DNA of 64,000 nt, from assembly GCA_003225055.1 (NCBI GenBank), contig QIAU01000120.1, forward strand, positions 62,001-126,000, in the 5' to 3' direction. This document shows positions 1 to 8,444 of the stretch, one piece after another. Position numbers and translations under genes: made by a program. The stretch comes from Acidobacteriota bacterium (GTDB lineage: Bacteria > Acidobacteriota > Terriglobia > Terriglobales > Acidobacteriaceae). The notes under the pieces are model-generated. The model was not told the origin of the DNA. It made no database searches and saw only the letters and a list, made by a program, of their open reading frames with translations. The first letter of the stretch is position 1, and each line of letters starts with the position of its first letter.

Positions 1-1758
1 AACATAACTTTCCCGGAAGCGGTGCGGCTGGTCGCGCAGAAGATGGGCGTAGCGCTTCCTAAAGTTGCTTACGGCAGCCCGGAGGAAGCTCGGGATGGCA
101 AGCATCGCACGGCGCTGTTGGAAATCCAGGAAGCTGCCTGTGCTTTTTTTCAGGATTACCTGAACCGGCCGGAAGGGGCTAAGGCACGCGAGTATCTCCA
201 AGGACGTGGCTTGGATGGCGAAACCATTGCTCGTTTCCGCATCGGCTTTGCCCCCGACTCGGGATTTGTGTTGCGGGATTACTTCAAGGGGAAGTTTGAC
301 GACAATGTACTGCGGGAAAGCGGCCTGTTTTCCTGGAAGATGCCGGAAGAGAAAAGCAGGTCCCTCGACTCGGTCGGGCCGTCTGCGAGCGGAGAGCGCG
401 CCTCCGCCCGGGACGACAAGGATAGAAGGGGAACAGCCGCGTCGCCCGAGTTTGCTGTGCAGGTCAAAGGACGAAAGACTTCAGACGTGCTCGCGATGTA
501 CTCGAAATTTCGCAATCGGGTGATGTTTCCTATCCGCAACGAGAATGGCCGGGTTATCGCCTTCACCGGCCGGAGGCTGAGCGCGGACGAGAAAGCCGGG
601 CCCAAGTACCTGAACTCTCCGGAGACTCCGATCTACTCCAAATCGCGTGTCTTGTTCAATCTCGACCACGCCAAGGAAGCCATTCGTATGTTGAGCTACG
701 CCATCCTGGTGGAAGGCCAGATGGACTGCATCTCGGTGTTTGCCGCCGGACTTCACAATGTGATCGCCAGCTCCGGCACCGCCTTTACCGATGCCCAGGC
801 TAAGTTGCTGGGCCGGTTCAGCAAGAACATCGTCGTAAATTTCGATCCTGATGCCGCGGGCGCCCATGCGACCGAACGAACAGTGGGCCTGCTCGTGGAA
901 GAGGATTTCAATATCAAGGTGATGAGGCTGGAGCCTGGTTTTGATCCCGACCTGTTCATTCGCCGCAAAGGAAGAGACGCCTATGCCGAGGCTGTAGGCC
1001 ATTCCCAGCGCTACTTTGATTATCTGATCGAGCGGGCCCGCGCCCAGTTCCCGGTGCGAAGTGCAGAGGGCAAGGTAAAGGCGGTGAACTTCCTCTTGCC
1101 GCACATTCAGCGCATCCCGAGCCGGATTGTGCGCGATGAGCTCGCTCACGAGATCGCGCAAAAGCTGGGCATCGACTCGGCGGTGCTGCGGCAGGAACTT
1201 AGGCACCTCGCGGGCACGCGCTCGGCGGCCGCTGTCAAGGCTCCTGCGGAGGCGCAGGTGACCGATGCGGAGCGCATCCTGATTCGCGCCTTGGCTTCAG
1301 CCAGCGAAATGCGGGCAAGTGAAGAGCACCTCTCCGCTCGCGACGGTGCCGAGGAAGAATTCGATCCCGCCCGTCAGGCGCAGTTTGTGCTCCAGAGCGA
1401 GCACCTGCACGCCGGCTTAGCTAGCGAATCCCTGCTGGAAGGTCTTCTCCACTTGGGACCAGAAACAACCGAGGTTATGAAGTTGCCGCTCTCTGACGCT
1501 GACCGGCGCGTCTTGGCCTCCATCCTGATGCGCGAAGAAGAAGAGGAGCTCACTGCCGAGCAGCTGGAAGGCGCGATTCGCGCGCTGCGGCGGATGGGGC
1601 TACGTCGCAGGCTGGAGCAGGTCCAACGCGAGTTGCAGGCCGGCCGCAGCAAAGAGCCGGAGCAGTTGCAAGCCCTTCTGCAGGAGAAGGTCCGGCTCAA
1701 GCGGGCGCTGATGGACCCCGGCCTCTCTAGGGAGAGTCCGGCGGCTCGCCCGGCGTAA
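1..1758 (+). CDS. dnaG: DNA primase DnaG (5' end outside window)
   Basis: Synthesises RNA primers at the replication fork. The reading frame is open from base 1, so the zinc-binding domain and true start lie upstream and 585 codons are visible. The catalytic core is clear: FRNRVMFPIRNENGRVIAFTGRR near nt 505-580 matches the primase N-terminal subdomain, followed by the TOPRIM motifs VEGQMD (nt about 709-726) and NFDPDAAG (about 838-861). The C-terminal part, from about codon 420, is a poorly conserved helicase-interaction region. An oddity is a low-complexity linker (codons about 117-150) just before the FRNR motif whose DNA at 354-422 matches a repeat found between genes and at the end of miaA. 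rpoD follows 229 bp downstream; primase-sigma factor adjacency is the classic macromolecular synthesis arrangement. The identification is very secure. Confidence 0.96.
   Translation, partial: NITFPEAVRLVAQKMGVALPKVAYGSPEEARDGKHRTALLEIQEAACAFFQDYLNRPEGAKAREYLQGRGLDGETIARFRIGFAPDSGFVLRDYFKGKFDDNVLRESGLFSWKMPEEKSRSLDSVGPSASGERASARDDKDRRGTAASPEFAVQVKGRKTSDVLAMYSKFRNRVMFPIRNENGRVIAFTGRRLSADEKAGPKYLNSPETPIYSKSRVLFNLDHAKEAIRMLSYAILVEGQMDCISVFAAGLHNVIASSGTAFTDAQAKLLGRFSKNIVVNFDPDAAGAHATERTVGLLVEEDFNIKVMRLEPGFDPDLFIRRKGRDAYAEAVGHSQRYFDYLIERARAQFPVRSAEGKVKAVNFLLPHIQRIPSRIVRDELAHEIAQKLGIDSAVLRQELRHLAGTRSAAAVKAPAEAQVTDAERILIRALASASEMRASEEHLSARDGAEEEFDPARQAQFVLQSEHLHAGLASESLLEGLLHLGPETTEVMKLPLSDADRRVLASILMREEEEELTAEQLEGAIRALRRMGLRRRLEQVQRELQAGRSKEPEQLQALLQEKVRLKRALMDPGLSRESPAARPA
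354..422. repeat. Intergenic-type repeat embedded in dnaG
   Basis: Positions 354-373 read aagcaggtccctcgactcgg, an exact 20-base match to the reverse strand of 22811-22830. The right end, near 407-422 (cccgggacgacaagga), matches the end of miaA at 22650-22665 (ctcgggatgacaagga) with two transitions. It is in frame and encodes part of a linker in DnaG. Confidence 0.75.
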
Positions 1759-1878
1759 GAGGCTGGAATCATTGAAACTTAAGAGCCAGTCAAGCCATCT
1801 AAAGTCTTTAAGGGGAACCTACATCCCGCCGCTCGGGCAGGGTTAACTGGTTGATGGATGGGCAGAGAGGCACTATCG

Positions 1879-1887
1879 TGCTATACT
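1879..1887 (+). promoter_or_regulatory. Extended -10 promoter element for rpoD
   Basis: TGC-TATACT at 1879-1887 fits an extended -10 box. No good -35 hexamer is visible 16-18 bp upstream, which is tolerated by extended -10 promoters. It would give a leader of roughly 95 nt containing the hairpin at 1949-1970. Confidence 0.45.
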
Positions 1888-1948
1888 CTGAAAGTTTGTG
1901 CCGGCGCACAATCCTGCAATTCCACGTTCCCACCGCTACTAAACGTGT

Positions 1949-1970
1949 CTCCGTCCTGCAAAGGACGGAG
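1949..1970 (+). promoter_or_regulatory. Perfect hairpin in the rpoD leader
   Basis: ctccgtcc (1949-1956), loop tgcaaa, ggacggag (1963-1970): an 8-bp perfect stem ending 17 nt before the TTG start of rpoD. The 3' arm contains the purine-rich GGACGGAG next to the likely ribosome-binding region (gaggg at 1974-1978). No T-tract follows, so it is not an obvious terminator; a role in translation or processing is inference. Confidence 0.5.
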
Positions 1971-1987
1971 CTTGAGGGTAATTCGTC

Positions 1988-3685
1988 TTGGCTCTTGACG
2001 ACAAGTACGATGACATTAAAAAGCTGATCGACGCAGGTAAAGAAAAGGGATATCTCACTTACGATCAGGTCAACGACCTGATACCGCACGATGTGCACTC
2101 TCCCGAAGACCTGGACGATCTGCTGACCACCATCGGTACGCAAGGTATCGATGTTCTGGAGGGACCGGCGAAGTTGCCGTCGTCTGCTCTGGAGAAAAAA
2201 TTCGAAGAAGTCGAGGAAGCCGGCGAAGACGTCGAGCTCGACCTCACTCCCGGTACGCTGGAAAAGACCAACGACCCCGTTCGCATGTACCTGCGGGAGA
2301 TGGGCACGGTTCCGCTGCTCACTCGTGAGGGCGAAGTCGAAATCGCCAAGCGCATCGAACGCGGCCAGAATCGGGTTCTCAAGGCTCTGTCGCGGTCTCC
2401 GATCGTGATCCGCGAGCTGCTGGCGATGGGCGAAGACCTCAAAAAAGGCGTCCGTTCCATCAAGGAAGTAGTCACCTTCGACGAAGAAGAAATCACCGAA
2501 GAAATTCTCGATAACCGCCTGAAGGAGTTCACCGGCAAGATCGACGAGTTGGCGAAGTACTACAAGAAAGCCAACCAGGTGGCGGAGAAGTTCGCGGACG
2601 TGTCCCAGAAGAAGCGTCCCAAGGATTTTCGCCGCTACCGCATGCACCTGGCGCGCGCGATCGTGCAAGTCTCGCTGGCGGTGCGCAATCTGGGCTTTAC
2701 CAACACCGAGCGCAAGCGGCTGATTGAGCGCGTGACCAAGACTGTCGACAGCATGCGCTCGCTCGACCGTCAGGTTCAGAACCTGGAGCGCAAGGCTGAC
2801 GCGACTCGTAGTGACGACCAGAAAAAGGAATACCGCCGCCAGGCTCGCCAGCTCCGCACCGAGCTGGAGAAGATGGAAGCCGATGCCAGCGTCTCGTTCC
2901 AGGAACTCAAGCGCACGCAGCGCGAGATCATCCAGGGCGACATGGACGCCGAGCAGGCAAAGCGCGAGCTGATCGAGGCCAACCTGCGACTGGTAGTTTC
3001 TATCGCCAAGAAGTATACCAATCGCGGTCTGCAGTTCCTGGATCTGATTCAGGAAGGCAACATCGGGTTAATGAAGGCCGTGGACAAGTTCGAATACCGT
3101 CGTGGCTACAAGTTTTCGACATACGCCACGTGGTGGATTCGCCAAGCAATCACCCGCGCTATCGCAGACCAGGCCCGCACCATTCGTATTCCGGTGCACA
3201 TGATCGAAACCATCAACAAGCTGATCCGCACCTCGCGGCAGCTGGTGCAGGAACTGGGACGCGAGCCCACGTCGGAAGAAATCGCCAAACGTATGGATAT
3301 TCCGGTGGCGAAAGTCCGCAAGGTGCTCAAGATCGCACAGGAACCCATCTCTCTTGAAACCCCGATTGGCGAAGAGGAAGATTCGCACCTGGGTGACTTC
3401 ATTGAGGATCGCGGCGTGGTCTCGCCCGCCGAAGCCGTTATCAATGTCAACCTGAAAGACCAGACCTCGCAAGTGCTGCGCACGCTGACGCCGCGCGAAG
3501 AGAAAGTAATCAAGATGCGCTTCGGGCTGGAAGATGGCAGTGAGCATACGCTCGAGGAAGTGGGGCAGTCGTTCGCGGTCACGCGCGAGCGCATCCGGCA
3601 GATCGAGGCCAAGGCACTGCGCAAGTTGCGTCATCCATCGCGTTCGCGCAAGCTGCGCGCATTCATGGACGGCGTGCACGATTAA
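1988..3685 (+). CDS. rpoD: RNA polymerase sigma factor RpoD (primary sigma-70)
   Basis: Housekeeping sigma factor, 565 aa, directing RNA polymerase to -35/-10 promoters. Region 1.1 covers about residues 1-70. Region 1.2 begins at [11 protein letters not shown] (about 96). A charged non-conserved region follows to about 320. Region 2 begins at [20 protein letters not shown] (about 330), with the region 2.4 helix containing [14 protein letters not shown]. Region 4.2 has the helix-turn-helix [19 protein letters not shown] at the C-terminus. The TTG start at 1988 is chosen because the sequence [13 protein letters not shown] fits family N-termini and gaggg lies 9 nt upstream. It follows dnaG, is preceded by its own extended -10 box, and ends in a clear hairpin terminator. 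Confidence 0.97.
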   Translation: MALDDKYDDIKKLIDAGKEKGYLTYDQVNDLIPHDVHSPEDLDDLLTTIGTQGIDVLEGPAKLPSSALEKKFEEVEEAGEDVELDLTPGTLEKTNDPVRMYLREMGTVPLLTREGEVEIAKRIERGQNRVLKALSRSPIVIRELLAMGEDLKKGVRSIKEVVTFDEEEITEEILDNRLKEFTGKIDELAKYYKKANQVAEKFADVSQKKRPKDFRRYRMHLARAIVQVSLAVRNLGFTNTERKRLIERVTKTVDSMRSLDRQVQNLERKADATRSDDQKKEYRRQARQLRTELEKMEADASVSFQELKRTQREIIQGDMDAEQAKRELIEANLRLVVSIAKKYTNRGLQFLDLIQEGNIGLMKAVDKFEYRRGYKFSTYATWWIRQAITRAIADQARTIRIPVHMIETINKLIRTSRQLVQELGREPTSEEIAKRMDIPVAKVRKVLKIAQEPISLETPIGEEEDSHLGDFIEDRGVVSPAEAVINVNLKDQTSQVLRTLTPREEKVIKMRFGLEDGSEHTLEEVGQSFAVTRERIRQIEAKALRKLRHPSRSRKLRAFMDGVHD

Positions 3686-3705
3686 TTCATAAACCCCAGA
3701 TCAGA

Positions 3706-3740
3706 AAAGGCACAACTTCGGCTGTGCCTTTCTGCTTTCT
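3706..3740 (+). terminator. Intrinsic terminator after rpoD
   Basis: aaaggcaca (3706-3714), loop acttcggc, tgtgccttt (3723-3731): a 9-bp perfect stem followed by the T-rich ctgctttctt, starting 20 bp after the rpoD stop. Confidence 0.8.
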
Positions 3741-3749
3741 TGAATCCAG

Positions 3750-3763
3750 CTCGGGATGACAAG
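3750..3763. repeat. Fragment of 'ctcgggatgacaag' repeat family
   Basis: ctcgggatgacaag immediately downstream of the rpoD terminator equals the right end of the repeat found at the end of miaA (22651-22664) and, with changes, within dnaG (407-420). Confidence 0.5.
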
Positions 3764-3974
3764 ACGGGTGGGGGGGATAACAGGAAGTTATTGGCGATAA
3801 GAAGTCGTGGGCGACAAGAACCTGTCGCTAACGAGACTCCCTGTTCCGTGCCCCCCGGGGTGGATCTTCTCTTCTGCTTTTCCGGCACTTTCCACAAGAA
3901 ATTCCCATCCTCCACAGCTTCTGCACAATCGTCACCTATTTTTCGCTTGAGCCCATCTTGGTGTTGGGGCACAT

Positions 3975-4338
3975 TGCTCTCACGGCAGCGTGAGTGTCAC
4001 AAGCGTCTTGCGGGGGCATCGTGAAAGCGTCGGCAGTTCCGGGCACTTCTCGAGGGTGAATTGCTGGGAGGATTCCAGAAGCGTGCTTCGGCGCGTGCTG
4101 GTTTGCCCGGGCGTTGCGGCCTCCGCAAGGGTCCGCCGCATAAGACAGACTGAGCGGCCGGTCTTTGCGGTGGCTGCGGACCGTGCGGTTCGCAGAAGCG
4201 CACTGTAACTCGCACTCCCCTGAGTGCGGTCAAAGTAGAAGGTGCGCGCAATCATCGCTCGAGAAGCGATGGGGAGAGCAGGCGGGACATTCATGCTAGT
4301 ACGGCCCGAGTGGCTGGCTCGGGCCGTGTCTGTTTTGC
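3975..4338 (+). ncRNA. Candidate non-coding RNA ending in a strong terminator
   Basis: This part of the 1.1 kb rpoD-dnaB interval has no convincing reading frame on either strand. It ends at an excellent intrinsic terminator (4301-4336), which implies a transcript that needs ending. Local stems are visible: ctcacg-gcag-cgtgag (3977-3992), and ggtccgc near 4128 pairing with gcggacc near 4172-4185. I could not match it to RNase P RNA, tmRNA, SRP RNA or a known riboswitch by eye; 6S RNA, whose primary sequence is poorly conserved, remains possible. The 5' end is a guess. Confidence 0.35.
4301..4336 (+). terminator. Strong intrinsic terminator with no CDS upstream
   Basis: acggcccgag (4301-4310), loop tggctgg, ctcgggccgt (4318-4327), then gtctgtttt. 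The stem is 10 bp and perfect, and the T-rich tail is on the + strand side only. The nearest upstream + strand gene (rpoD) already has its own terminator. Confidence 0.8.
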
Positions 4339-4515
4339 GCGTCGGCCCTTCCCCGGTCCATAGCAGATATGCCTTGCGTCGCCGGTGCCCAAACGGCTCC
4401 GGCAGGAGCCCGCGCCTCCCTGGCGGGTTTCTAAGCTGTTTCGTTTTTTGTTCGCCTATGGCATACTGTCGGTATCTGGTCCGAAGAAATTGTACTTTCT
4501 TGATTGTCACGGGCT

Positions 4516-4622
4516 GAGAGTTTGTGACTTTTTCGTTTTCTCGCACCGAGTGATGCTGAAAAAAAGCAGCTTACATGCCAGGAAAATCGCTTTTGAGTCC
4601 AAAAAAGTCACAAACCTGTGAG
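4516..4622. repeat. 106-bp terminal-inverted-repeat element, copy 1
   Basis: Left end gtttgtgactt (4520-4530) is inverted at the right end aagtcacaaac (4605-4615). Internal short stems ctcg-cac-cgag and gctg-aaaaaaag-cagc are conserved in the second copy at 36428-36533, which is about 80 percent identical over its length. It has no coding capacity. It is MITE-like or a structured RNA/DNA element. Confidence 0.75.
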
Positions 4623-4812
4623 CCAAAGCGATCAACTCCGGGGATTCTTTCCCGATGAGGGGACGACGACAAGCGCTTTCTTGCTTCCGTGCAGTTGTAC
4701 AACCGAATAAATCTTTTTGGTCCCGATTTTTCCGAAGCATTTTTGCATAACGTTGGATGACCCTTATGAGTATTCCGCGTAGAGTCGGACCACCAGCCTA
4801 AAAAATAATCCA
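4623..4812 (+). other. dnaB upstream region
   Basis: No gene is seen. It contains AT-rich sequence and a weak promoter-like pair ttgcat (about 4744) and tatgag (about 4766), too poor to call firmly. No Shine-Dalgarno sequence is visible in front of the GTG of dnaB. Confidence 0.3.
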
Positions 4813-6186
4813 GTGGCCACGACGGATTACAATCTCGCCCGCACTCTTCCTGCCAATGTAGAAGCCGAACGTTCGATTCTTGGCGCCATCCTGCTGGACA
4901 ATCTCTCCTATAACCAGGCGGCGGAACACCTGCGTGCGGAAGACTTCTCGCTCGATTCGCATCGCCGCATTTACTCGCGCATGGTGGATCTGGCGGAATC
5001 TTCGCGCCCCATCGATATGATCACCTTGATCGAGGAGTTGGACCGCCGCAAGGAACTGGAAGCGATCGGCGATGTGGGCTATGTCTCCGGCCTGGTGGAT
5101 GGCGTTCCCGACCGCCCCAGCATCGAGCACTACATCAAGATCGTCCGCGATAAGGCCTTGCTGCGCGGGCTGATTCACGCCGCTAACGCCGCCATCGCCC
5201 GCGCCAGCGAGCAGGCCGATCCCGCCGAAGAGATCCTGAACGACGCCGAAGCCACCATCTTCCAACTCTCCGAAAAGCGCATTGGGCGCGGCTTCATGGG
5301 AGTTCAGGAAATCGTCAAGGAGTCATTCGGCTCTGTCGACGCCCTGCTGCAGCGTGGTCAGCGCATCACCGGACTGGAGACGCACTACGTCGATGTGGAC
5401 GAGATGACCAGCGGGCTGCAGCCTTCGGATCTGGTGATCATCGCCGCTCGTCCTTCCATGGGCAAGACGGCATTCGCCATGAACGTCGCCGAAAATGCCG
5501 CCACGAATGACGGCAAGACCGTCGGCATCTTCTCACTCGAAATGTCGCGCGAAGCCCTGCTGCTGCGCATGTTGTGCTCCTGCGCCAAGGTGGATTCGCA
5601 CAAGATGCGCACCGGCTCACTTTGGCGTGAGGACATGGAGAAAGTCGTGCGAGCAATGGACAAGTTGGCCAATGCTCCGGTATTCATCGATGACACGCCG
5701 GGGATCTCGCTGAGCGAAATGCGCGCCAAGGCACGTCGGCTGCAACAACAAAATCAGGGGAGGCTGGACCTGCTGATCGTCGATTACCTGCAGCTGATGT
5801 CGGCGAGCAGTTCCAAGCGCTACGAAAACCGCACCCAGGAAGTGTCGGCCATCTCCCGCGGCCTGAAGGCACTGGCCAAGGAGCTGCGGGTTCCGCTCAT
5901 CGCGCTTTCGCAGTTGAGCCGCGCGCCGGAGAGTCGCGGCGGCGATCACCGTCCGCAACTGGCCGATCTCCGCGAGTCCGGATCGATCGAGCAGGATGCC
6001 GATGTGGTGATGTTTATCTTTCGCGAAGAAATCTATAAACCTGACGATCCGGAGTTGGACGGGAGAGCTGAAATCATTATTGCCAAGCAACGCAATGGAC
6101 CGACCGGGAAGGTAAATCTGGCCTTCTTCAAACGGTCCACGCGGTTCGAGTCGATGGCCTACCAGGACGAGGAACCACCCGGGTAA
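4813..6186 (+). CDS. dnaB: Replicative DNA helicase DnaB
   Basis: Hexameric 5'-3' helicase that unwinds DNA at the replication fork and recruits primase; 457 aa, usual length, no intein. The N-terminal DnaB domain (about 8-115) starts with LPANVEAERSILGAILLD. The RecA-like ATPase core carries Walker A ARPSMGKTAFA (about 213-223), the H1a/Walker B segment LLIVDYLQLMS (about 321-331) and the downstream arginine/sensor region SQLSRAPESRGGDHRPQLADL. The start is GTG at 4813, giving the expected ATTDYNLARTLPANVEAE N-terminus; no clear ribosome-binding site is present. It lies alone on + after the rpoD interval and converges with lepA. Identification is secure. Confidence 0.97.
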   Translation: MATTDYNLARTLPANVEAERSILGAILLDNLSYNQAAEHLRAEDFSLDSHRRIYSRMVDLAESSRPIDMITLIEELDRRKELEAIGDVGYVSGLVDGVPDRPSIEHYIKIVRDKALLRGLIHAANAAIARASEQADPAEEILNDAEATIFQLSEKRIGRGFMGVQEIVKESFGSVDALLQRGQRITGLETHYVDVDEMTSGLQPSDLVIIAARPSMGKTAFAMNVAENAATNDGKTVGIFSLEMSREALLLRMLCSCAKVDSHKMRTGSLWREDMEKVVRAMDKLANAPVFIDDTPGISLSEMRAKARRLQQQNQGRLDLLIVDYLQLMSASSSKRYENRTQEVSAISRGLKALAKELRVPLIALSQLSRAPESRGGDHRPQLADLRESGSIEQDADVVMFIFREEIYKPDDPELDGRAEIIIAKQRNGPTGKVNLAFFKRSTRFESMAYQDEEPPG

Positions 6187-6500
6187 GTTAAGTTAGCATC
6201 TGTCGCGCCCAGGATAGTTGGAATTGGATTTCTGCCACGCTGCTTTCCACATGCCTGTGGAAAATCTTGTGCATCCGCAGGACCGGCGTTTTGAGGGCGC
6301 CATCAGATTCTTTTCTCCCCCGCGCGACCACACTCCTGTGGCGCGGAATAACTCTATAAAAAACAACATCTTAGCTGCAACCTGGCGGATTCTCACTTGA
6401 GTAACTCGGCCGCCAAATAATTTGTGCAACCTGGGAGATTTGCACATACAGGAAGTGCTGTATGCGATTGCAGTTCTGTAATTTCAGTGGTATGACCGCT
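6187..6500. other. dnaB-lepA convergent interval with hairpin
   Basis: No gene. A perfect inverted repeat tttccaca-tgcc-tgtggaaa (6244-6263) lies between the converging genes and could end transcription from either side, although the T-tract is poor. The arm ttttccaca (reverse strand 6256-6264) fits the loose DnaA-box consensus TTWTNCACA. The rest is unremarkable. Confidence 0.35.
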
Positions 6501-8309
6501 TTATTGACCGTCCTCACCGACCTTAAGGACGGCCAGGAACGCTTCCTGAGGAATGTCGACTCTCCCGATGCGCTTCATCCGTCGCTTGCCTTCTTTTTGT
6601 TTTTCCAACAGTTTGCGCTTTCGGGTGATGTCGCCGCCATAGCATTTGGCTAGGACGTTCTTGCGCATGGCGGGCACGCTCTCACGTGCGATGACTTTAG
6701 CCCCGATCGCCGCCTGGATGGCAACTTCAAACATCTGGCGGGGAATTAATTCCTTCATCTTGGCCGCCAGCGCCCGTCCACGATCGTAGGCGAAGTCTCG
6801 ATGCACGATGACGGACAGAGCATCCACCTCTTCGCCGGCCACGAGGATGTCCAGTTTCGCCACAGGCGATTCCCAGTAGCCTGCGAGGTGGTAGTCCAGC
6901 GAGGCATAACCACGGGAAACGGATTTCAACCGATCGTAGAAGTCGAGCACGATCTCGTTGAGTGGCAGCTCATACTGCAGCATGACGCGGGAAGAGCTCA
7001 CATACTCGAAGCTCTTCTGCTTACCACGCTTGTCTTCCACCAGTTTCAGAATTCCGCCCACGTACTCCTCGCTGGTCAGGATGGTGGCAAGGATGACTGG
7101 CTCTTCGACCTTGGCAATTTCGCTCTGGTTGGGCCATTTGGAGGGATTGTCCACTTCGATGTGCGCGCCGTCGGTCTTGGTGATTTTGTAACGTACGCCG
7201 GGGGCGGTCGTGATCAGGTCCAGATTGAACTCGCGTTCCAGACGCTCCTGGATAATTTCCATGTGCAGAAGACCCAGAAAGCCACAGCGGAAGCCGAACC
7301 CCAAGGCGGCGGAACTTTCCGGCTCGAAGAAGAAGGAGGCATCGTTCAAGCGCAATTTCTCCAGCGCTTCACGCAACTGGATGTGCTCGTGAGCATCCAC
7401 CGTGTAGAGACCGGCGAACACCATGGGCTTGATCTCTTCGAAGCCCGGCAGTGGCTCGATGGCCGGATTTTCGTCGTCGGTAATGGTGTCGCCGATCTTG
7501 GTGTCCGTGACGTTCTTGATGTTGGCGAAAAGAAATCCCACCTCGCCAGCGTCCAAGGTGTCCACTTCCACCGGCTTGGGCGTGAGCACTCCGAGAGTCT
7601 CGACTTCGAAAACCCGGCCATTGGACCACAGGCGAATTTTCTGTCCCTTGCCCAGCCTGCCTTCGAATACGCGCGTAAGCACCACCACGCCGCGGTAGGG
7701 ATCGAACCAGGAATCGAAAATCAATGCCTGCAGCTTGTGCTCGGGGTGTCCTTTGGGAGGGGGTACCCGCTTCCGAATAGCTTCCAGCACTTGGGGAACG
7801 CCTTGCCCGGTTTTTGCACTGATCAGAAGAGCATCGGAGGCATCGAGGCCGACCGCGCCTTCAATCATTTCTTTGGTGCGCGGAATATCGGCGCTCTGCA
7901 GGTCAATCTTGTTAATGACGGGAATAATTTCCAGTCCGTTGTTGATCGCCACATAAGCGTTGGCAAGCGTCTGAGCTTCCACGCCCTGCGATGCGTCCAC
8001 CACCAGCAGTGCGCCTTCGCACGAGGCCAGCGAGCGCGAAACCTCGTAGGAAAAATCCACGTGCCCCGGGGTATCGATCAAGTTGAGCTGGTAAGTCTGT
8101 CCGTCCTTGGCCTGGTACATCATGCGGACGGCGTGGGCTTTGATGGTGATGCCGCGCTCGCGCTCCAGATCCATGGCATCCAGCACTTGGGCCTGCATCT
8201 CGCGCGCCGTCAAAGACCCGGTCAACTCCAGCAGGCGGTCGGCCAGCGTGGATTTCCCATGGTCGATGTGCGCGATGATCGCGAAATTACGAATGAAAGC
8301 GCGGTCCAT
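6501..8309 (-). CDS. lepA: Elongation factor 4 (LepA), ribosome back-translocase GTPase
   Basis: Translational GTPase of 602 aa, the usual length. Motifs in order: G1 [16 protein letters not shown] (about 13-28), switch [16 protein letters not shown]3 [13 protein letters not shown]4 [13 protein letters not shown]5 SAKTGQG. These are followed by the EF-G-like domains and the LepA-specific C-terminal domain ending [31 protein letters not shown]. The known role is to act on stalled or mistranslocated ribosomes and in ribosome assembly, at the cytoplasmic ribosome and membrane. ATG at 8309 gives a standard N-terminus. It stands alone on the minus strand, divergent from the amidohydrolase. Confidence 0.97.
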   Translation of the reverse strand: MDRAFIRNFAIIAHIDHGKSTLADRLLELTGSLTAREMQAQVLDAMDLERERGITIKAHAVRMMYQAKDGQTYQLNLIDTPGHVDFSYEVSRSLASCEGALLVVDASQGVEAQTLANAYVAINNGLEIIPVINKIDLQSADIPRTKEMIEGAVGLDASDALLISAKTGQGVPQVLEAIRKRVPPPKGHPEHKLQALIFDSWFDPYRGVVVLTRVFEGRLGKGQKIRLWSNGRVFEVETLGVLTPKPVEVDTLDAGEVGFLFANIKNVTDTKIGDTITDDENPAIEPLPGFEEIKPMVFAGLYTVDAHEHIQLREALEKLRLNDASFFFEPESSAALGFGFRCGFLGLLHMEIIQERLEREFNLDLITTAPGVRYKITKTDGAHIEVDNPSKWPNQSEIAKVEEPVILATILTSEEYVGGILKLVEDKRGKQKSFEYVSSSRVMLQYELPLNEIVLDFYDRLKSVSRGYASLDYHLAGYWESPVAKLDILVAGEEVDALSVIVHRDFAYDRGRALAAKMKELIPRQMFEVAIQAAIGAKVIARESVPAMRKNVLAKCYGGDITRKRKLLEKQKEGKRRMKRIGRVDIPQEAFLAVLKVGEDGQ

Positions 8310-8444
8310 AGCTCAATATCTGATTCTAACAGCCGCCCGCAGTGGCGGGCGTGAGCGCTGGATGACAAGCAAGCGCACCTCGGCGGGCTCGGCGATCTTG
8401 GTGCAGTTTAAGCTTTTGTCTTTGACAGGGTAAGATAGCGGGCC

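Noticed and set aside
6256-6264. Possible DnaA box near dnaB and an origin of replication
   Set aside because: A single ttttccaca match to a loose consensus is expected by chance; no cluster of boxes, AT-rich unwinding region or dnaA/dnaN genes are present.
6801-8354. A 517-codon open frame on the + strand across lepA
   Set aside because: It is antisense to a fully conserved LepA and has no recognisable protein features; long antisense frames are expected in GC-rich genes with strong third-position bias.
8422-8427. Perfect TTGACA before the amidohydrolase
   Set aside because: It is only 18 bp upstream of the ATG, so no room remains for a spacer, -10 box and start site.
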